Below, piece by piece: positions 1-8,800 of a stretch of 64,000 nucleotides of DNA. The DNA comes from an uncultured Pelagibacteraceae bacterium. GTDB lineage: Bacteria > Pseudomonadota > Alphaproteobacteria > Pelagibacterales > Pelagibacteraceae. The position numbers were made by a program, and so were the translations under genes. How positions within the stretch are numbered: position 1 is the first letter of the stretch; each line of letters starts with the position of its first letter. The notes below the pieces were generated by a model that searched no databases, was not told where the DNA came from, and saw nothing but the letters and a program-made list of their open reading frames with translations. The stretch spans positions 49,789-113,788 of the forward strand of contig CACGKZ010000001.1 of NCBI GenBank assembly GCA_902573835.1, written 5' to 3'.

Positions 1-8
1 AAAATCAT

Positions 9-2231
9 ATGAATATTAAAAAAGTAGTTGTAATAGGATCTGGAACAATGGGGAGTGGAATAGCCGCTCATTTATGCAATGCTAACATACCAGTTATATT
101 ATTAGATTTAAAAACTGAAATTTCTGAAAAAGCTAAAGAAAGAATTCTAAAATCTAGACCACCGTTATTATTTGAAAAAGATAAAATTAAAAATTTGAAG
201 GTTGGCAATATTACCGATGACTTTGAAAATGTTTCTGATGCAGACTGGATTGTGGAAGCAGTTGTTGAAAGAATTGATATAAAACATGATATTTATAAAA
301 AAATATTTAATAAAAGAAAAAAAGACTCAATTGTTTCATCAAATACATCAACTATTCCTTTAAAAGTATTATCAGAAAAATTAAAAGCAGAAGACAAAAA
401 AGATTTTTGTATTACACACTTTTTCAATCCAGTTAGATATATGGGATTACTGGAAATAGTAAGAGATAAGCTGAACGATCAAAATAAAATTAATTATTTA
501 AAAGACTTTAGTGAAGAAAAATTAGGTAAAGGTGTAATTGTTTGTGGTGACACTCCTGGTTTTTTAGGAAACAGAATAGGAGTATATGCTATGCAAGTTG
601 CGATGACAGAAGCGGTTGATATGGGTCTTTCTATTGAAGAAGCTGATGCTGTATTTGGTAGACCTATGGGTATACCTAAAACAGGAGTTTTTGCTTTATA
701 TGACTTAATCGGTATTGATCTAATGTCAGATGTTCTTAAAAGTTTTCAAAAAGAATTACCTAAAGAAGATGAATTTCAAAAAGTTGTTTCTGGTTTACCA
801 ATTATCAAAAAACTTATTGAAACTGGTTATACGGGTAGAAAAGGTAAAGGAGGGTTTTATAGAATGAATAAGTCTGAGAATAAAAAGACTCTTGAAGCTC
901 TTAATTTAAATAAAAATGAATACTTTCCAGTTAAAAAGATAGATTTAAAAATAGATAAGATAAACCTTTTAGAATTAATTAACAGAAATGATAAGTATGG
1001 TAAATATGCATGGTCAGTAATTTCAAAAATAATCTTGTACTCATCTTCACTGATACCAGCTATAACTGATGAATATAATGACATAGATGAAGCTTTGAGG
1101 CTGGGTTTTAATTGGTCTATGGGCCCGTTTGAAATGCTAGAGTCTATAGGATTGAAAAATTTCTTTTCAAAAATTGGAGATATTAATCACAATAAATTTT
1201 TAAAAGATTTAAAAGAAAAAAAAGCAGAAAGTTTTTATGACGAACGACAAAAATATACTAACTTACAAACATTAGGAAAGATTAAAAAAACAGTCATTAA
1301 ATTAGATAAAAATGACTCAGCGGAAATATTTAGATTTAAAGATTTTAATATTGTTGAGTTTAATACTAAAGCAAATGCTTTAGATAATGATTCAATGGAT
1401 GCTTTGAAAAGGGCTACAGATAAACCTCTAATTATAATAAATGAAAGTATGCAATTTTCTGCAGGTGTAAATCTAAATTATGTAATGGAATTTATAAAGA
1501 ATAACGATATAAAGTCTGTTGAAAAATTTATTAAGTATTTTCAAGAAACTTGCAAGCATCTTAAATATTGTAAATACCCAGTTATATCTGCTCCGTCAGG
1601 TTTGGCTCTAGGAGGTGGAGAAGAAGTTGTGTTACAAAGCAATTATGTAGTTACACATACAAATATAGTAATGGGTTTAGTTGAAACAATTGTTGGTTTA
1701 GTGCCTGCTGGCGGTGGTTGTAAAGAACTACTCTGGAGATGGTGTCAAACCAATGAGTCCAAAACAGATCCAGATTATGCACCATTAAAAGTTTTTGATA
1801 TAATTGGTTATGCTAAAACTGCTTCTTCGCCTCAAGAAGCAAAACCATTGTTATTTTTGGATAAAAATCATGATGTTATAATTAATAGAAATGGACTACT
1901 ACCTGCGGCAAGAAAATTACTCAATAATAGTGTAGATATGTCTCCATCTAAGGAATGTAAATTTAAATTATCGGGTAAAAACGCTAGAGAAAAAATGCAC
2001 AAAATACTTGAAGCATTATATAATGACAAAAAGATTCTAGATCACGGTATGGAAGTTGGTAAAGAATTAGCATATGTTTTAAGTGGTGGAGATACAGATA
2101 TAAGTAAAGAAGTTACAGAAGATCAAATGTATAAATTGGAATTAAACAGCTTTATGAAATTAGTAGAAAATAAAAAAACACAAGAAAGAATTGTCCATAC
2201 ATTAAAAACAGGGAAACCATTAATTAATTAA
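9..2231 (+). CDS. FadN-like 3-hydroxyacyl-CoA dehydrogenase / enoyl-CoA hydratase fusion
   Basis: Bifunctional beta-oxidation enzyme of 740 residues, with the dehydrogenase first and the crotonase domain last, as in FadN-type proteins (the reverse of FadB/FadJ). The Rossmann loop GSGTMGSG lies at residues 10-17. Dehydrogenase residues expected for the family are visible: H137 in HFFNPV, E149 and N188 in GFLGNRI. Two 3HCDH C-terminal repeats fill about 190-420. The crotonase half (about 440-640) keeps both catalytic glutamates, E539 (in GGGEE) and E559 (in GLVETIVG), 20 residues apart as in rat crotonase. It is the first visible gene of a tight operon with dmdC- and dmdB-like genes; its stop abuts the next ATG. 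Inference: it could hydrate methylthioacryloyl-CoA or acryloyl-CoA. The substrate cannot be read from sequence. Confidence 0.85.
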   Translation: MNIKKVVVIGSGTMGSGIAAHLCNANIPVILLDLKTEISEKAKERILKSRPPLLFEKDKIKNLKVGNITDDFENVSDADWIVEAVVERIDIKHDIYKKIFNKRKKDSIVSSNTSTIPLKVLSEKLKAEDKKDFCITHFFNPVRYMGLLEIVRDKLNDQNKINYLKDFSEEKLGKGVIVCGDTPGFLGNRIGVYAMQVAMTEAVDMGLSIEEADAVFGRPMGIPKTGVFALYDLIGIDLMSDVLKSFQKELPKEDEFQKVVSGLPIIKKLIETGYTGRKGKGGFYRMNKSENKKTLEALNLNKNEYFPVKKIDLKIDKINLLELINRNDKYGKYAWSVISKIILYSSSLIPAITDEYNDIDEALRLGFNWSMGPFEMLESIGLKNFFSKIGDINHNKFLKDLKEKKAESFYDERQKYTNLQTLGKIKKTVIKLDKNDSAEIFRFKDFNIVEFNTKANALDNDSMDALKRATDKPLIIINESMQFSAGVNLNYVMEFIKNNDIKSVEKFIKYFQETCKHLKYCKYPVISAPSGLALGGGEEVVLQSNYVVTHTNIVMGLVETIVGLVPAGGGCKELLWRWCQTNESKTDPDYAPLKVFDIIGYAKTASSPQEAKPLLFLDKNHDVIINRNGLLPAARKLLNNSVDMSPSKECKFKLSGKNAREKMHKILEALYNDKKILDHGMEVGKELAYVLSGGDTDISKEVTEDQMYKLELNSFMKLVENKKTQERIVHTLKTGKPLIN

Positions 2232-3992
2232 ATGACTACATATAATGCTCCAGTTGAAGATATGATGTTTCTTTTCGATAATCTTAAAGATAATAAGAAT
2301 TATAAAGAGATTGATAAATTTAAAGAAATAAGCTCTGACTTAGTAAAAGATGTTTTAGATCAAGCAGCTAAAATAAATCAAGAAATTGTACACCCTTTAG
2401 CCAAAATAGGCGATGACAGTCCATGTGTTTATGAAAATGGAGTCGTAAGATCTCCGCCAGGTTATAAAGAAGCTTATAAAAAATTTATTACTGACGGATG
2501 GACATCTTTATCTTGTGATCCAAAGTATGGTGGACAAGGAATGCCAAAGACTGTCAGTACTTTTTTTGAAGAAATGTTATCTTCAGCAAGTTTGTCATTT
2601 AAATTATATAGTGAATTAAGTATTGGAGCTTATAATTGCATTCTTCATCATGCAGATAATAAGATCAAGGATAAGTTTCTACCAAAAATAGTAGAGGGCA
2701 AATGGAGTGGGACTATGTGTTTAACCGAGTCTCAATGTGGAACTGATTTAGGTTTAATTAAAACAAAAGCAATCAAAAATAAAGATGGATCATTTTCTTT
2801 AACTGGACAGAAAATATTTATTACATCTGGTGATCACGATTTAACGGAAAATATCATACATTTAGTTTTAGCTAAAATTCCAGGTGCACCTTCTGGGACT
2901 AAAGGAATAAGTTTATTTTTAGTTCCAAAGTTTAATGTTGATGAAAATGGTTCAGTTGGATCAAGAAATGGTGTTAGCACTTTATCTATTGAAACTAAAA
3001 TGGGAATAAAAGGTTCGCCAACTTGTGTTTTAAACTTTGATAATGCAAAAGGTTTTTTAATTGGTAAAGAAAATAAAGGATTGAGTTCAATGTTTACAAT
3101 GATGAATTTAGAGAGAATTATTGTTGGTATACAGGGATTAGGGATTGCTGAAACGGCCTATCAAAATTCACTTGCTTATACTAGAGAAAGAAAACAAGGT
3201 AAATCTAATGATAACAAAGATGGTGAAACAGATTTAATAATTAAACATGCAGATATCAGAAGAAGTTTAATGAACATGAAATCAATAATTGAAGGTCAAA
3301 GATCTCTGGCTTTCTGGTTGTCCCAACAAGTTGATGTAAGTTTAAATCATTCAAATGAAAATGTTAGAAAAGAAGCAGACGATATGGTCTCCTTAATGAC
3401 ACCCGTAGTAAAATCTTTTTTTTCAGATATGGGTATGGAGATAACGAATGAGGCAATACAAATATTTGGTGGTTATGGTTACACAAAAGACCAGGGTATT
3501 GAGCAACTATACAGAGATAATAGGATTACACCTATTTATGAGGGAACAAATTCTGTTCAAGCAATTGATTTAGTATTCAGAAAAGTACTTACTAATCGAA
3601 CGTTGGAAAAATTTATATCCTTACTTCAAAATGAAATTAAAGATTATAATGGCAATGTTGAATTAAAAAGACTTTCCAACATTCTTAAAGAAAAGATAAA
3701 ACTTTTATTAGACTTTTCGAAATGGTTAGACGATAAGTTAAAAAATCAAAAAGATGATGTTAGTGCAGCATGCAATGACTTTTTGAAGGTTCTTGGTTAT
3801 GTTGCTTTAGGTTTTTCTTGGCTTAAAATGACTAAAGTAAGTATAGATAATTCAAGTAAAAACAAAAACTTTTATGAAGAAAAGATTAATACAGCAAAAT
3901 ACTTTTTTGATAAAATTCTACCTAGAATAGACAGTCATTATCATTCAGCAATAACTGGTAGTGAAAGCTTGATGAAAGCAAAATTTAACTGA
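2232..3992 (+). CDS. dmdC: DmdC-like 3-methylmercaptopropionyl-CoA dehydrogenase
   Basis: FAD-dependent acyl-CoA dehydrogenase of 586 residues, the length of the long DmdC-type family (about 590) rather than the usual 380-400. The N-terminus (TTYNAPVEDMMFLFDNL) is the hallmark opening of that family. TESQCGTDLG near 180 is the flavin/substrate region, and the catalytic base is E437 in IYEGTNSVQ, matching the glutamate position of characterised DmdC. It follows the FadN-like gene with no gap and lies 2 bases before the ligase gene. Expected reaction: methylmercaptopropionyl-CoA to methylthioacryloyl-CoA. DmdC homologues also occur as general acyl-CoA dehydrogenases, so the assignment leans on the nearby dmdA and dmdB genes. 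Confidence 0.78.
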   Translation: MTTYNAPVEDMMFLFDNLKDNKNYKEIDKFKEISSDLVKDVLDQAAKINQEIVHPLAKIGDDSPCVYENGVVRSPPGYKEAYKKFITDGWTSLSCDPKYGGQGMPKTVSTFFEEMLSSASLSFKLYSELSIGAYNCILHHADNKIKDKFLPKIVEGKWSGTMCLTESQCGTDLGLIKTKAIKNKDGSFSLTGQKIFITSGDHDLTENIIHLVLAKIPGAPSGTKGISLFLVPKFNVDENGSVGSRNGVSTLSIETKMGIKGSPTCVLNFDNAKGFLIGKENKGLSSMFTMMNLERIIVGIQGLGIAETAYQNSLAYTRERKQGKSNDNKDGETDLIIKHADIRRSLMNMKSIIEGQRSLAFWLSQQVDVSLNHSNENVRKEADDMVSLMTPVVKSFFSDMGMEITNEAIQIFGGYGYTKDQGIEQLYRDNRITPIYEGTNSVQAIDLVFRKVLTNRTLEKFISLLQNEIKDYNGNVELKRLSNILKEKIKLLLDFSKWLDDKLKNQKDDVSAACNDFLKVLGYVALGFSWLKMTKVSIDNSSKNKNFYEEKINTAKYFFDKILPRIDSHYHSAITGSESLMKAKFN

Positions 3993-3994
3993 AA

Positions 3995-5623
3995 ATGAAT
4001 GTTTACGAAAAAAATTTAGAGAAAAATAAAGCAAATTTCGTCCCCTTAACACCACTTACTTTTTTAGTTAGAGCAAAAGAAATCTACCCAAATTATGAAG
4101 CAGTAATTTATGAGGATAGAAATTACACATGGTCAGAGGTTTATAAAAGATGTGTAAAATTTGCCAGCGCGCTTTCAAAGATTGGTATAAAAAAAGGGGA
4201 CACTGTTTCTTTTTTAGCTTTTAATACACCTGAAATATTTGAAGCACATTACTCTGTGCCCATGACTGGAGCAGTGCTAAATACAATTAATATTCGTTTA
4301 GATGCAAAAACGATTTCATATATTTTGGAGCACGGAGAAGCAAAAGTATTAGTTGTAGATCGCCAGCTTCATGTAGAAGTAAAAAAAGCCTTAAGCACTA
4401 TAAAAAGAAAGATTACCATTATTGATATTAACGATAAGCATGCAGATCAAACAAAGTGTGAAAAGATTGGTGATAGAGAATATGAAGAATTTTTAAAAAC
4501 TGGTGACGAGAATTTTCAATGGAAAATGCCCGAGGATGAATGGCAAGCTCTTTCATTAAGTTATACTTCAGGTACAACAGGAAATCCTAAAGGAGTAGTA
4601 TATCATCATAGAGGCTCTTACTTAATGTCTACTGGTAGCGCTACTGCTTGGAACATGCCCAATAGATTAAATTTTTTAACTATTGTGCCTATGTTTCATT
4701 GTAATGGATGGGGTTATCCATGGACTGTACCAATGTTAATAGGTCGAACTATTTGTTTGAGAAATATTGACGTTAAAAAAATTTTTGAGTTGATAGATAA
4801 ATATAATGTTACGCATTTTGGAGGTGCTCCTATAGTTTTAAATATGATAACGGGCGCTCCTGAAAAAGACAGGAAAAAATTAAAACAAAAAGTATATGTT
4901 TTAACAGCCGGTGCGCCACCTCCAAGTATCATTTTTAAAAAAATGAAGAGTCTTGGTTTCGAAGTAATGCACGTATATGGATTAACAGAAACATACGGTC
5001 ACGTAACACAATGTGCTTGGAATGAGTCTTGGGATGAACTTAATGAAGAAAAACAAAATGAAATTAAAGCTAGACAAGGTGTTCGATATCCAAATACTGA
5101 AGGTGTAGCCATAATGGATCCTGAAACTATGAAAGAAGTTCCTAAAGATGGCAAAACAATTGGTGAGATAATGATTAAAGGTAATGTCGTAATGAAAGGA
5201 TATTTTAAGGACAAAGACGCAACCGATAAAGCCATGAAGGGTGGTTGGTTTCACACTGGGGATTTAGCGGTAATGCATCCTGATGGTTATGTAAAAATTC
5301 AAGATAGATCGAAAGATATAATTATCTCTGGAGGTGAAAATATTTCGTCTATAGAAATTGAAAATACTTTAGCTAAACATCCATCCGTATCTATCGCCGC
5401 TGTTGTTGCAAAACCTGATGAGAAGTGGGGAGAGGTACCATGCGCATTCATAGAAATGGTAAAGGATAAACCGGTCACAGAAAAAGAACTAATCTCTTTT
5501 TGTAAAGAAACCTTAGCGGGATTTAAAGTTCCAAAAAAAGTCGAATTTTGTGATCTACCAAAAACCTCTACGGGAAAAATTCAAAAATTTGAGTTAAGAA
5601 AAAAAGCTAAAGAATTAAACTAA
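3995..5623 (+). CDS. dmdB: DmdB-like acyl-CoA synthetase (methylmercaptopropionate-CoA ligase)
   Basis: AMP-forming acyl-CoA ligase of 542 residues. The adenylate-forming P-loop YTSGTTGNPKG starts at Y190, the VYGLTET motif is near 330, GWFHTGDLA is near 417, and the acylation lysine K528 sits in TSTGKIQKF. The sequence around YHHRGSYLMSTG and VPMFHCNGWGYPW is typical of the DmdB/medium-chain ligase group. Between dmdC-like and osmC genes and upstream of dmdA, it most likely activates 3-methylmercaptopropionate with ATP and CoA. Related ligases accept other short and medium acids, so specificity is inferred from context. No frameshift or missing motif is seen. Confidence 0.82.
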   Translation: MNVYEKNLEKNKANFVPLTPLTFLVRAKEIYPNYEAVIYEDRNYTWSEVYKRCVKFASALSKIGIKKGDTVSFLAFNTPEIFEAHYSVPMTGAVLNTINIRLDAKTISYILEHGEAKVLVVDRQLHVEVKKALSTIKRKITIIDINDKHADQTKCEKIGDREYEEFLKTGDENFQWKMPEDEWQALSLSYTSGTTGNPKGVVYHHRGSYLMSTGSATAWNMPNRLNFLTIVPMFHCNGWGYPWTVPMLIGRTICLRNIDVKKIFELIDKYNVTHFGGAPIVLNMITGAPEKDRKKLKQKVYVLTAGAPPPSIIFKKMKSLGFEVMHVYGLTETYGHVTQCAWNESWDELNEEKQNEIKARQGVRYPNTEGVAIMDPETMKEVPKDGKTIGEIMIKGNVVMKGYFKDKDATDKAMKGGWFHTGDLAVMHPDGYVKIQDRSKDIIISGGENISSIEIENTLAKHPSVSIAAVVAKPDEKWGEVPCAFIEMVKDKPVTEKELISFCKETLAGFKVPKKVEFCDLPKTSTGKIQKFELRKKAKELN

Positions 5624-5636
5624 TTTAATTATAATA

Positions 5637-6086
5637 ATGGCAAAAATTTCAATTAATCTTAAATGGAGTCTTAATGGTGGAGAATTATTACCTGGTAAAT
5701 ATTCAAATAAACATCAAATTGAATTTAACAATGAAATTGTTATTAATGGAGACGCAGCCCCAGATTGGAATGGAAGTAAACAAAATAGTAATCCCGAACA
5801 AGCCCTTGCAGCAGCTTTAAGCAGTTGTCATATGATGACTTTTTTAGCTCTTGCAGCCAAAATGAATTGGCCGGTATCAGGATATACAGATAACGCGATA
5901 GCTACTTTAGGAAAAAATTCCAAAGGCAAAATGTCAGTAACTAATATTGAATTAAATCCAAAGATAGCATTTTCAAAAGAATTTTCTGTAGATGAAAACA
6001 AAATGAAAGAAGTACAAGAGAGAGCTCATCGATATTGTTTTATAGCAAATTCTTTGTCAGATGAAGTAAAGGTAAAGATTAATTAA
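5637..6086 (+). CDS. OsmC/Ohr family protein
   Basis: A 149-residue OsmC-fold protein. The two conserved cysteines of the family are C64 (in SSCHMM) and C134 (in RYCFIANS), the usual pair used to reduce organic hydroperoxides with a dithiol partner. It lies 13 bases after the dmdB-like gene and 3 bases before the crotonase-like gene, so it is very probably cotranscribed. Inference: it may handle peroxides or reactive sulfur arising from methanethiol released by the pathway. The family is broad and the true substrate is unknown. Confidence 0.8.
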   Translation: MAKISINLKWSLNGGELLPGKYSNKHQIEFNNEIVINGDAAPDWNGSKQNSNPEQALAAALSSCHMMTFLALAAKMNWPVSGYTDNAIATLGKNSKGKMSVTNIELNPKIAFSKEFSVDENKMKEVQERAHRYCFIANSLSDEVKVKIN

Positions 6087-6089
6087 CCC

Positions 6090-6899
6090 ATGAATTATAG
6101 AAAAAATAGCAAAGTTTTAGAAACTTATTTAAATGAAAATGGGGTAATGCGTTTTAACTTAAATAGCCCAGAGAATTTAAATGCTCTGTCTGAAAATATG
6201 ATGGATTTAATGCAAAATGCTTTGGACAAGGCAAGTCATAATAAAAATGTAAGAGTAATAATAATTTCTGGAGAGGGATCAACATTTTCATCTGGACATG
6301 ACTTAAAAGAGTTGAAGGCTGCAAGAAAAGGTGCAGATAAAGGAAAAAAATATTTTTTAAAAATAATGAAAAAATGTTCAAAGATGATGCAAACAATAAT
6401 TAAATGTCCAAAACCAATAATTGCAGAAGTTGAAGGAACAGCAACAGCTGCTGGGTGTCAATTAGTTGCAAGTTGTGATTTAGCATATGCAAGCAGTTCA
6501 GCTAAATTTGCAACGCCTGGAGTAAATATAGGTCTATTTTGTTCAACACCCATGGTTGCTATTTCGAGAAACTTATCCAACAAACATTCTATGGAAATGC
6601 TTTTAACTGGAGAATTAATTTCATCAGATAAGGCCGCTAAAATTGGTTTGATCAATGATGTTATTGAAATAAATGAACTTAAAGACTTTGTATTAGATAA
6701 AGCCAAAAAAATTTCAAAAAAATCCTCAGTAACTTTAAAAATTGGTAAAGAAGCTTTTTATAAGCAATTAGATATGAAACTTTCCGATGCTTACGATTAT
6801 GCTTCAAAGGTAATGGTTCAAAATATGCTTAAACTGGATGCAAAAGAGGGTATCGATGCTTTTATTGATAAACGAGAACCTAACTGGAAAGATAAATAA
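6090..6899 (+). CDS. Crotonase-fold protein (ECHDC3-like), catalytic glutamates absent
   Basis: A 269-residue enoyl-CoA hydratase/isomerase superfamily member. The region TATAAGCQLVASCDLAYAS followed by ATPGVNIGLF resembles the ECHDC3-type subgroup. In crotonase the two catalytic glutamates sit 20 residues apart; here the aligned positions are Q124 and G144, so the classical hydratase pair is missing. The oxyanion-hole glycine environment (SSGHDLKEL near 70) is retained. It is in the operon between osmC and an alpha/beta hydrolase. It occupies the place where a DmdD might be expected but should not be called DmdD on this evidence; CoA-thioester hydrolysis, isomerisation or a binding role are alternatives. 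Confidence 0.8.
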   Translation: MNYRKNSKVLETYLNENGVMRFNLNSPENLNALSENMMDLMQNALDKASHNKNVRVIIISGEGSTFSSGHDLKELKAARKGADKGKKYFLKIMKKCSKMMQTIIKCPKPIIAEVEGTATAAGCQLVASCDLAYASSSAKFATPGVNIGLFCSTPMVAISRNLSNKHSMEMLLTGELISSDKAAKIGLINDVIEINELKDFVLDKAKKISKKSSVTLKIGKEAFYKQLDMKLSDAYDYASKVMVQNMLKLDAKEGIDAFIDKREPNWKDK

Positions 6900-6919
6900 T
6901 TTTTAATAAAGGCTTTGAA

Positions 6920-7696
6920 TTGATTACAGAAATTAAAAAGAAAAAAATATTTTCAAACGATGTTGGGCATCCTTTTGATAAAAAAAAACCGACTATCATT
7001 CTATTACATGGTAGCGGCCAATCTCATGTTGTTTGGTCTTTAACTGATCAATTTTTAGCTGATAAAGGTTTTAATGTATTTACCTTGGATCTTCCAGGAC
7101 ATGGTAATTCCGAAGGACCTTGTTTAAAATCAATAGAAGAAATATCAAATTGGATAAATGATTTTGTTGATCATGTTGGTATTGAAAAATCTATATTGGT
7201 TGCTCATTCTCAAGGATGCTTAGAGGCTCTTGAATTTGCAAAAAGTTTTCCAAAAAAAGTAGAAAAAATAGTTTTCATTGCAGGGTCATATTCTATACCT
7301 GTTAACAAAAGTTTAATTGATCTAGCTTTATCTGGTGATATGGAAGCTATAAATTTAATGATGAAATGGGGATACGGATCTTCAAAACAATTTATTGGAG
7401 GCAATCCATTACAAAAAATACTTAATTCATCTAGAGAGGTAAGAGAGGTTCTAGCTGTAGACTTAATTGCTTGTAATAATTACAAAAATGGTGCTGATGC
7501 GGTAAAAAGCATAACGTGTCCAACGTTTTTTATTTTTGGTGAAATTGATAAGATGATTAAATTAGAATCAGGGGAAAAATTTGCAAAAATGATTGACAAA
7601 TCTAAAGTTCATATAATTAAAAATTGTGGGCATATGATAGTTTTAGAAAATGCGTTTGAGATGAGAGAAAAGATTTTAGAATTTTTAAACAAATGA
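6920..7696 (+). CDS. Alpha/beta hydrolase
   Basis: A 258-residue alpha/beta hydrolase. The start is TTG at 6920, supported by an AAAGG ribosome-binding site at 6908-6912 and by the lack of any ATG before the conserved fold begins (PTIILLHGSG). The probable catalytic triad is S97 in the nucleophile elbow AHSQG (first glycine of GxSxG replaced by alanine), D210 in FGEID and H238 in NCGHM. The stop overlaps the dmdA start by 4 bases (ATGA). Being sandwiched between CoA-thioester enzymes and dmdA suggests it acts on an acyl-CoA or ester of that pathway, but family membership alone does not give the substrate. Confidence 0.8.
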   Translation: MITEIKKKKIFSNDVGHPFDKKKPTIILLHGSGQSHVVWSLTDQFLADKGFNVFTLDLPGHGNSEGPCLKSIEEISNWINDFVDHVGIEKSILVAHSQGCLEALEFAKSFPKKVEKIVFIAGSYSIPVNKSLIDLALSGDMEAINLMMKWGYGSSKQFIGGNPLQKILNSSREVREVLAVDLIACNNYKNGADAVKSITCPTFFIFGEIDKMIKLESGEKFAKMIDKSKVHIIKNCGHMIVLENAFEMREKILEFLNK

Positions 7697-8799
7697 AGAA
7701 TTTTTACATTAGTAAATCACGAAGAGTTAGGTCTACACCTTTTACAAAAAAAATAGAAAAACAGGGTGTCAAAAGCTATACAGTTTACAACCATATGTTA
7801 TTGCCAACCTCTTTTTCAAATGTTGATGAAGAATATTTGCATTTAAAAAAAGATGTTCAACTTTGGGATGTTTCAGTGCAAAGAGAAATAGAAATTTCAG
7901 GTAAAGACGCACATCAACTAGTGCAATTAATGACATGTAGAGATCTTTCTAAATCAAAAGTAGGCAGTTGTTATTATGTACCATTAATTGACTCAAATGG
8001 TGGGATGGTAAATGATCCTTTAATTTATAAGTTAGAGGATAATATTTGGAGAGTATGTATAGCTGACTCAGATGTTCTTTTGTATGCCAAAGGAATTGCA
8101 GCAGGAAAAAAACTAAATGTAAAAATATTTGAGGCAAATATTGATACTTTGGCTGTACAAGGTCCAAAGTCATTTAAATTAATGGAGGATGTGTTTGGAA
8201 AAGAAATTTGTGGGTTAAAATTTTTTAAATATAATTTTTTTAAATATAAAAATAATAAGTTTTTGATTTCTAGATCAGGGTTTTCTAAACAAGGAGGTTA
8301 TGAAATTCATGTAGAAAATGTAAAAGCTGGTTTAGAACTATATGATTATTTCTTTGAGGTAGGAAAAAAATATAATATTAAACCAGGAGCACCTAATCAT
8401 GCTGAAAGAATTGAAGGAGGCTTATTGTCATATGGAAACGATATGCTTATAAGCGATAATCCGTTTGAATGTGGTTTTGAAAAACTAGTTCATCTAAACG
8501 ACAATGTAGAATTTATAGGAAAAGACAGTTTAAAAAAGATTTTGAAAAATGGCATTAAAAGAAAACTAATGGGAGTAAAGATTAATTCAGATACATTAAA
8601 CTTAACCAGCGTAGATTTGTTAAATAAAAAAAAACAAATAATAGGTAATTTGAGATCTGCAGCTTTTTCTCCAACTTTCAAGAAGATAGTCGGAATAGCT
8701 ATGATTAACAAAGAATATTGTAAAAATAATGAGATTTTTAATATCAATTTAAATGATAATTTGGTTGATGGTGAAGTTTGTGAATTACCAATAATTTAA
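7693..8799 (+). CDS. dmdA: DMSP demethylase DmdA (tetrahydrofolate-dependent, GcvT fold)
   Basis: A 368-residue aminomethyltransferase-fold protein, almost the same length as Pelagibacter ubique DmdA (369). Recognisable DmdA blocks include RSTPFT, YNHMLLP, LVQLMTCRDLSKSK, DNPFECGF and VCELPII at the C-terminus. It would transfer a methyl group from dimethylsulfoniopropionate to tetrahydrofolate, giving methylmercaptopropionate. It overlaps the upstream hydrolase by ATGA and is followed 1 base later by an NDUFS4-like gene. One caution: where I recall W197 and Y206 in the P. ubique enzyme, this protein has F197 and H206 (SGFSKQGGYEIH), so it may be a divergent clade or have shifted specificity. 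Operon context with dmdB and dmdC supports DmdA. Confidence 0.83.
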   Translation: MKNFYISKSRRVRSTPFTKKIEKQGVKSYTVYNHMLLPTSFSNVDEEYLHLKKDVQLWDVSVQREIEISGKDAHQLVQLMTCRDLSKSKVGSCYYVPLIDSNGGMVNDPLIYKLEDNIWRVCIADSDVLLYAKGIAAGKKLNVKIFEANIDTLAVQGPKSFKLMEDVFGKEICGLKFFKYNFFKYKNNKFLISRSGFSKQGGYEIHVENVKAGLELYDYFFEVGKKYNIKPGAPNHAERIEGGLLSYGNDMLISDNPFECGFEKLVHLNDNVEFIGKDSLKKILKNGIKRKLMGVKINSDTLNLTSVDLLNKKKQIIGNLRSAAFSPTFKKIVGIAMINKEYCKNNEIFNINLNDNLVDGEVCELPII

Positions 8800-8800
8800 T

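Noticed and set aside
4714..5254. Minus-strand open frames inside the dmdB-like gene
   Set aside because: They lie wholly opposite a strongly supported gene and have no domain signal; shadows of its codon bias.
6090..6899. Calling this gene DmdD
   Set aside because: Both crotonase catalytic glutamates are replaced (Q124, G144), so hydratase activity is not supported by sequence.
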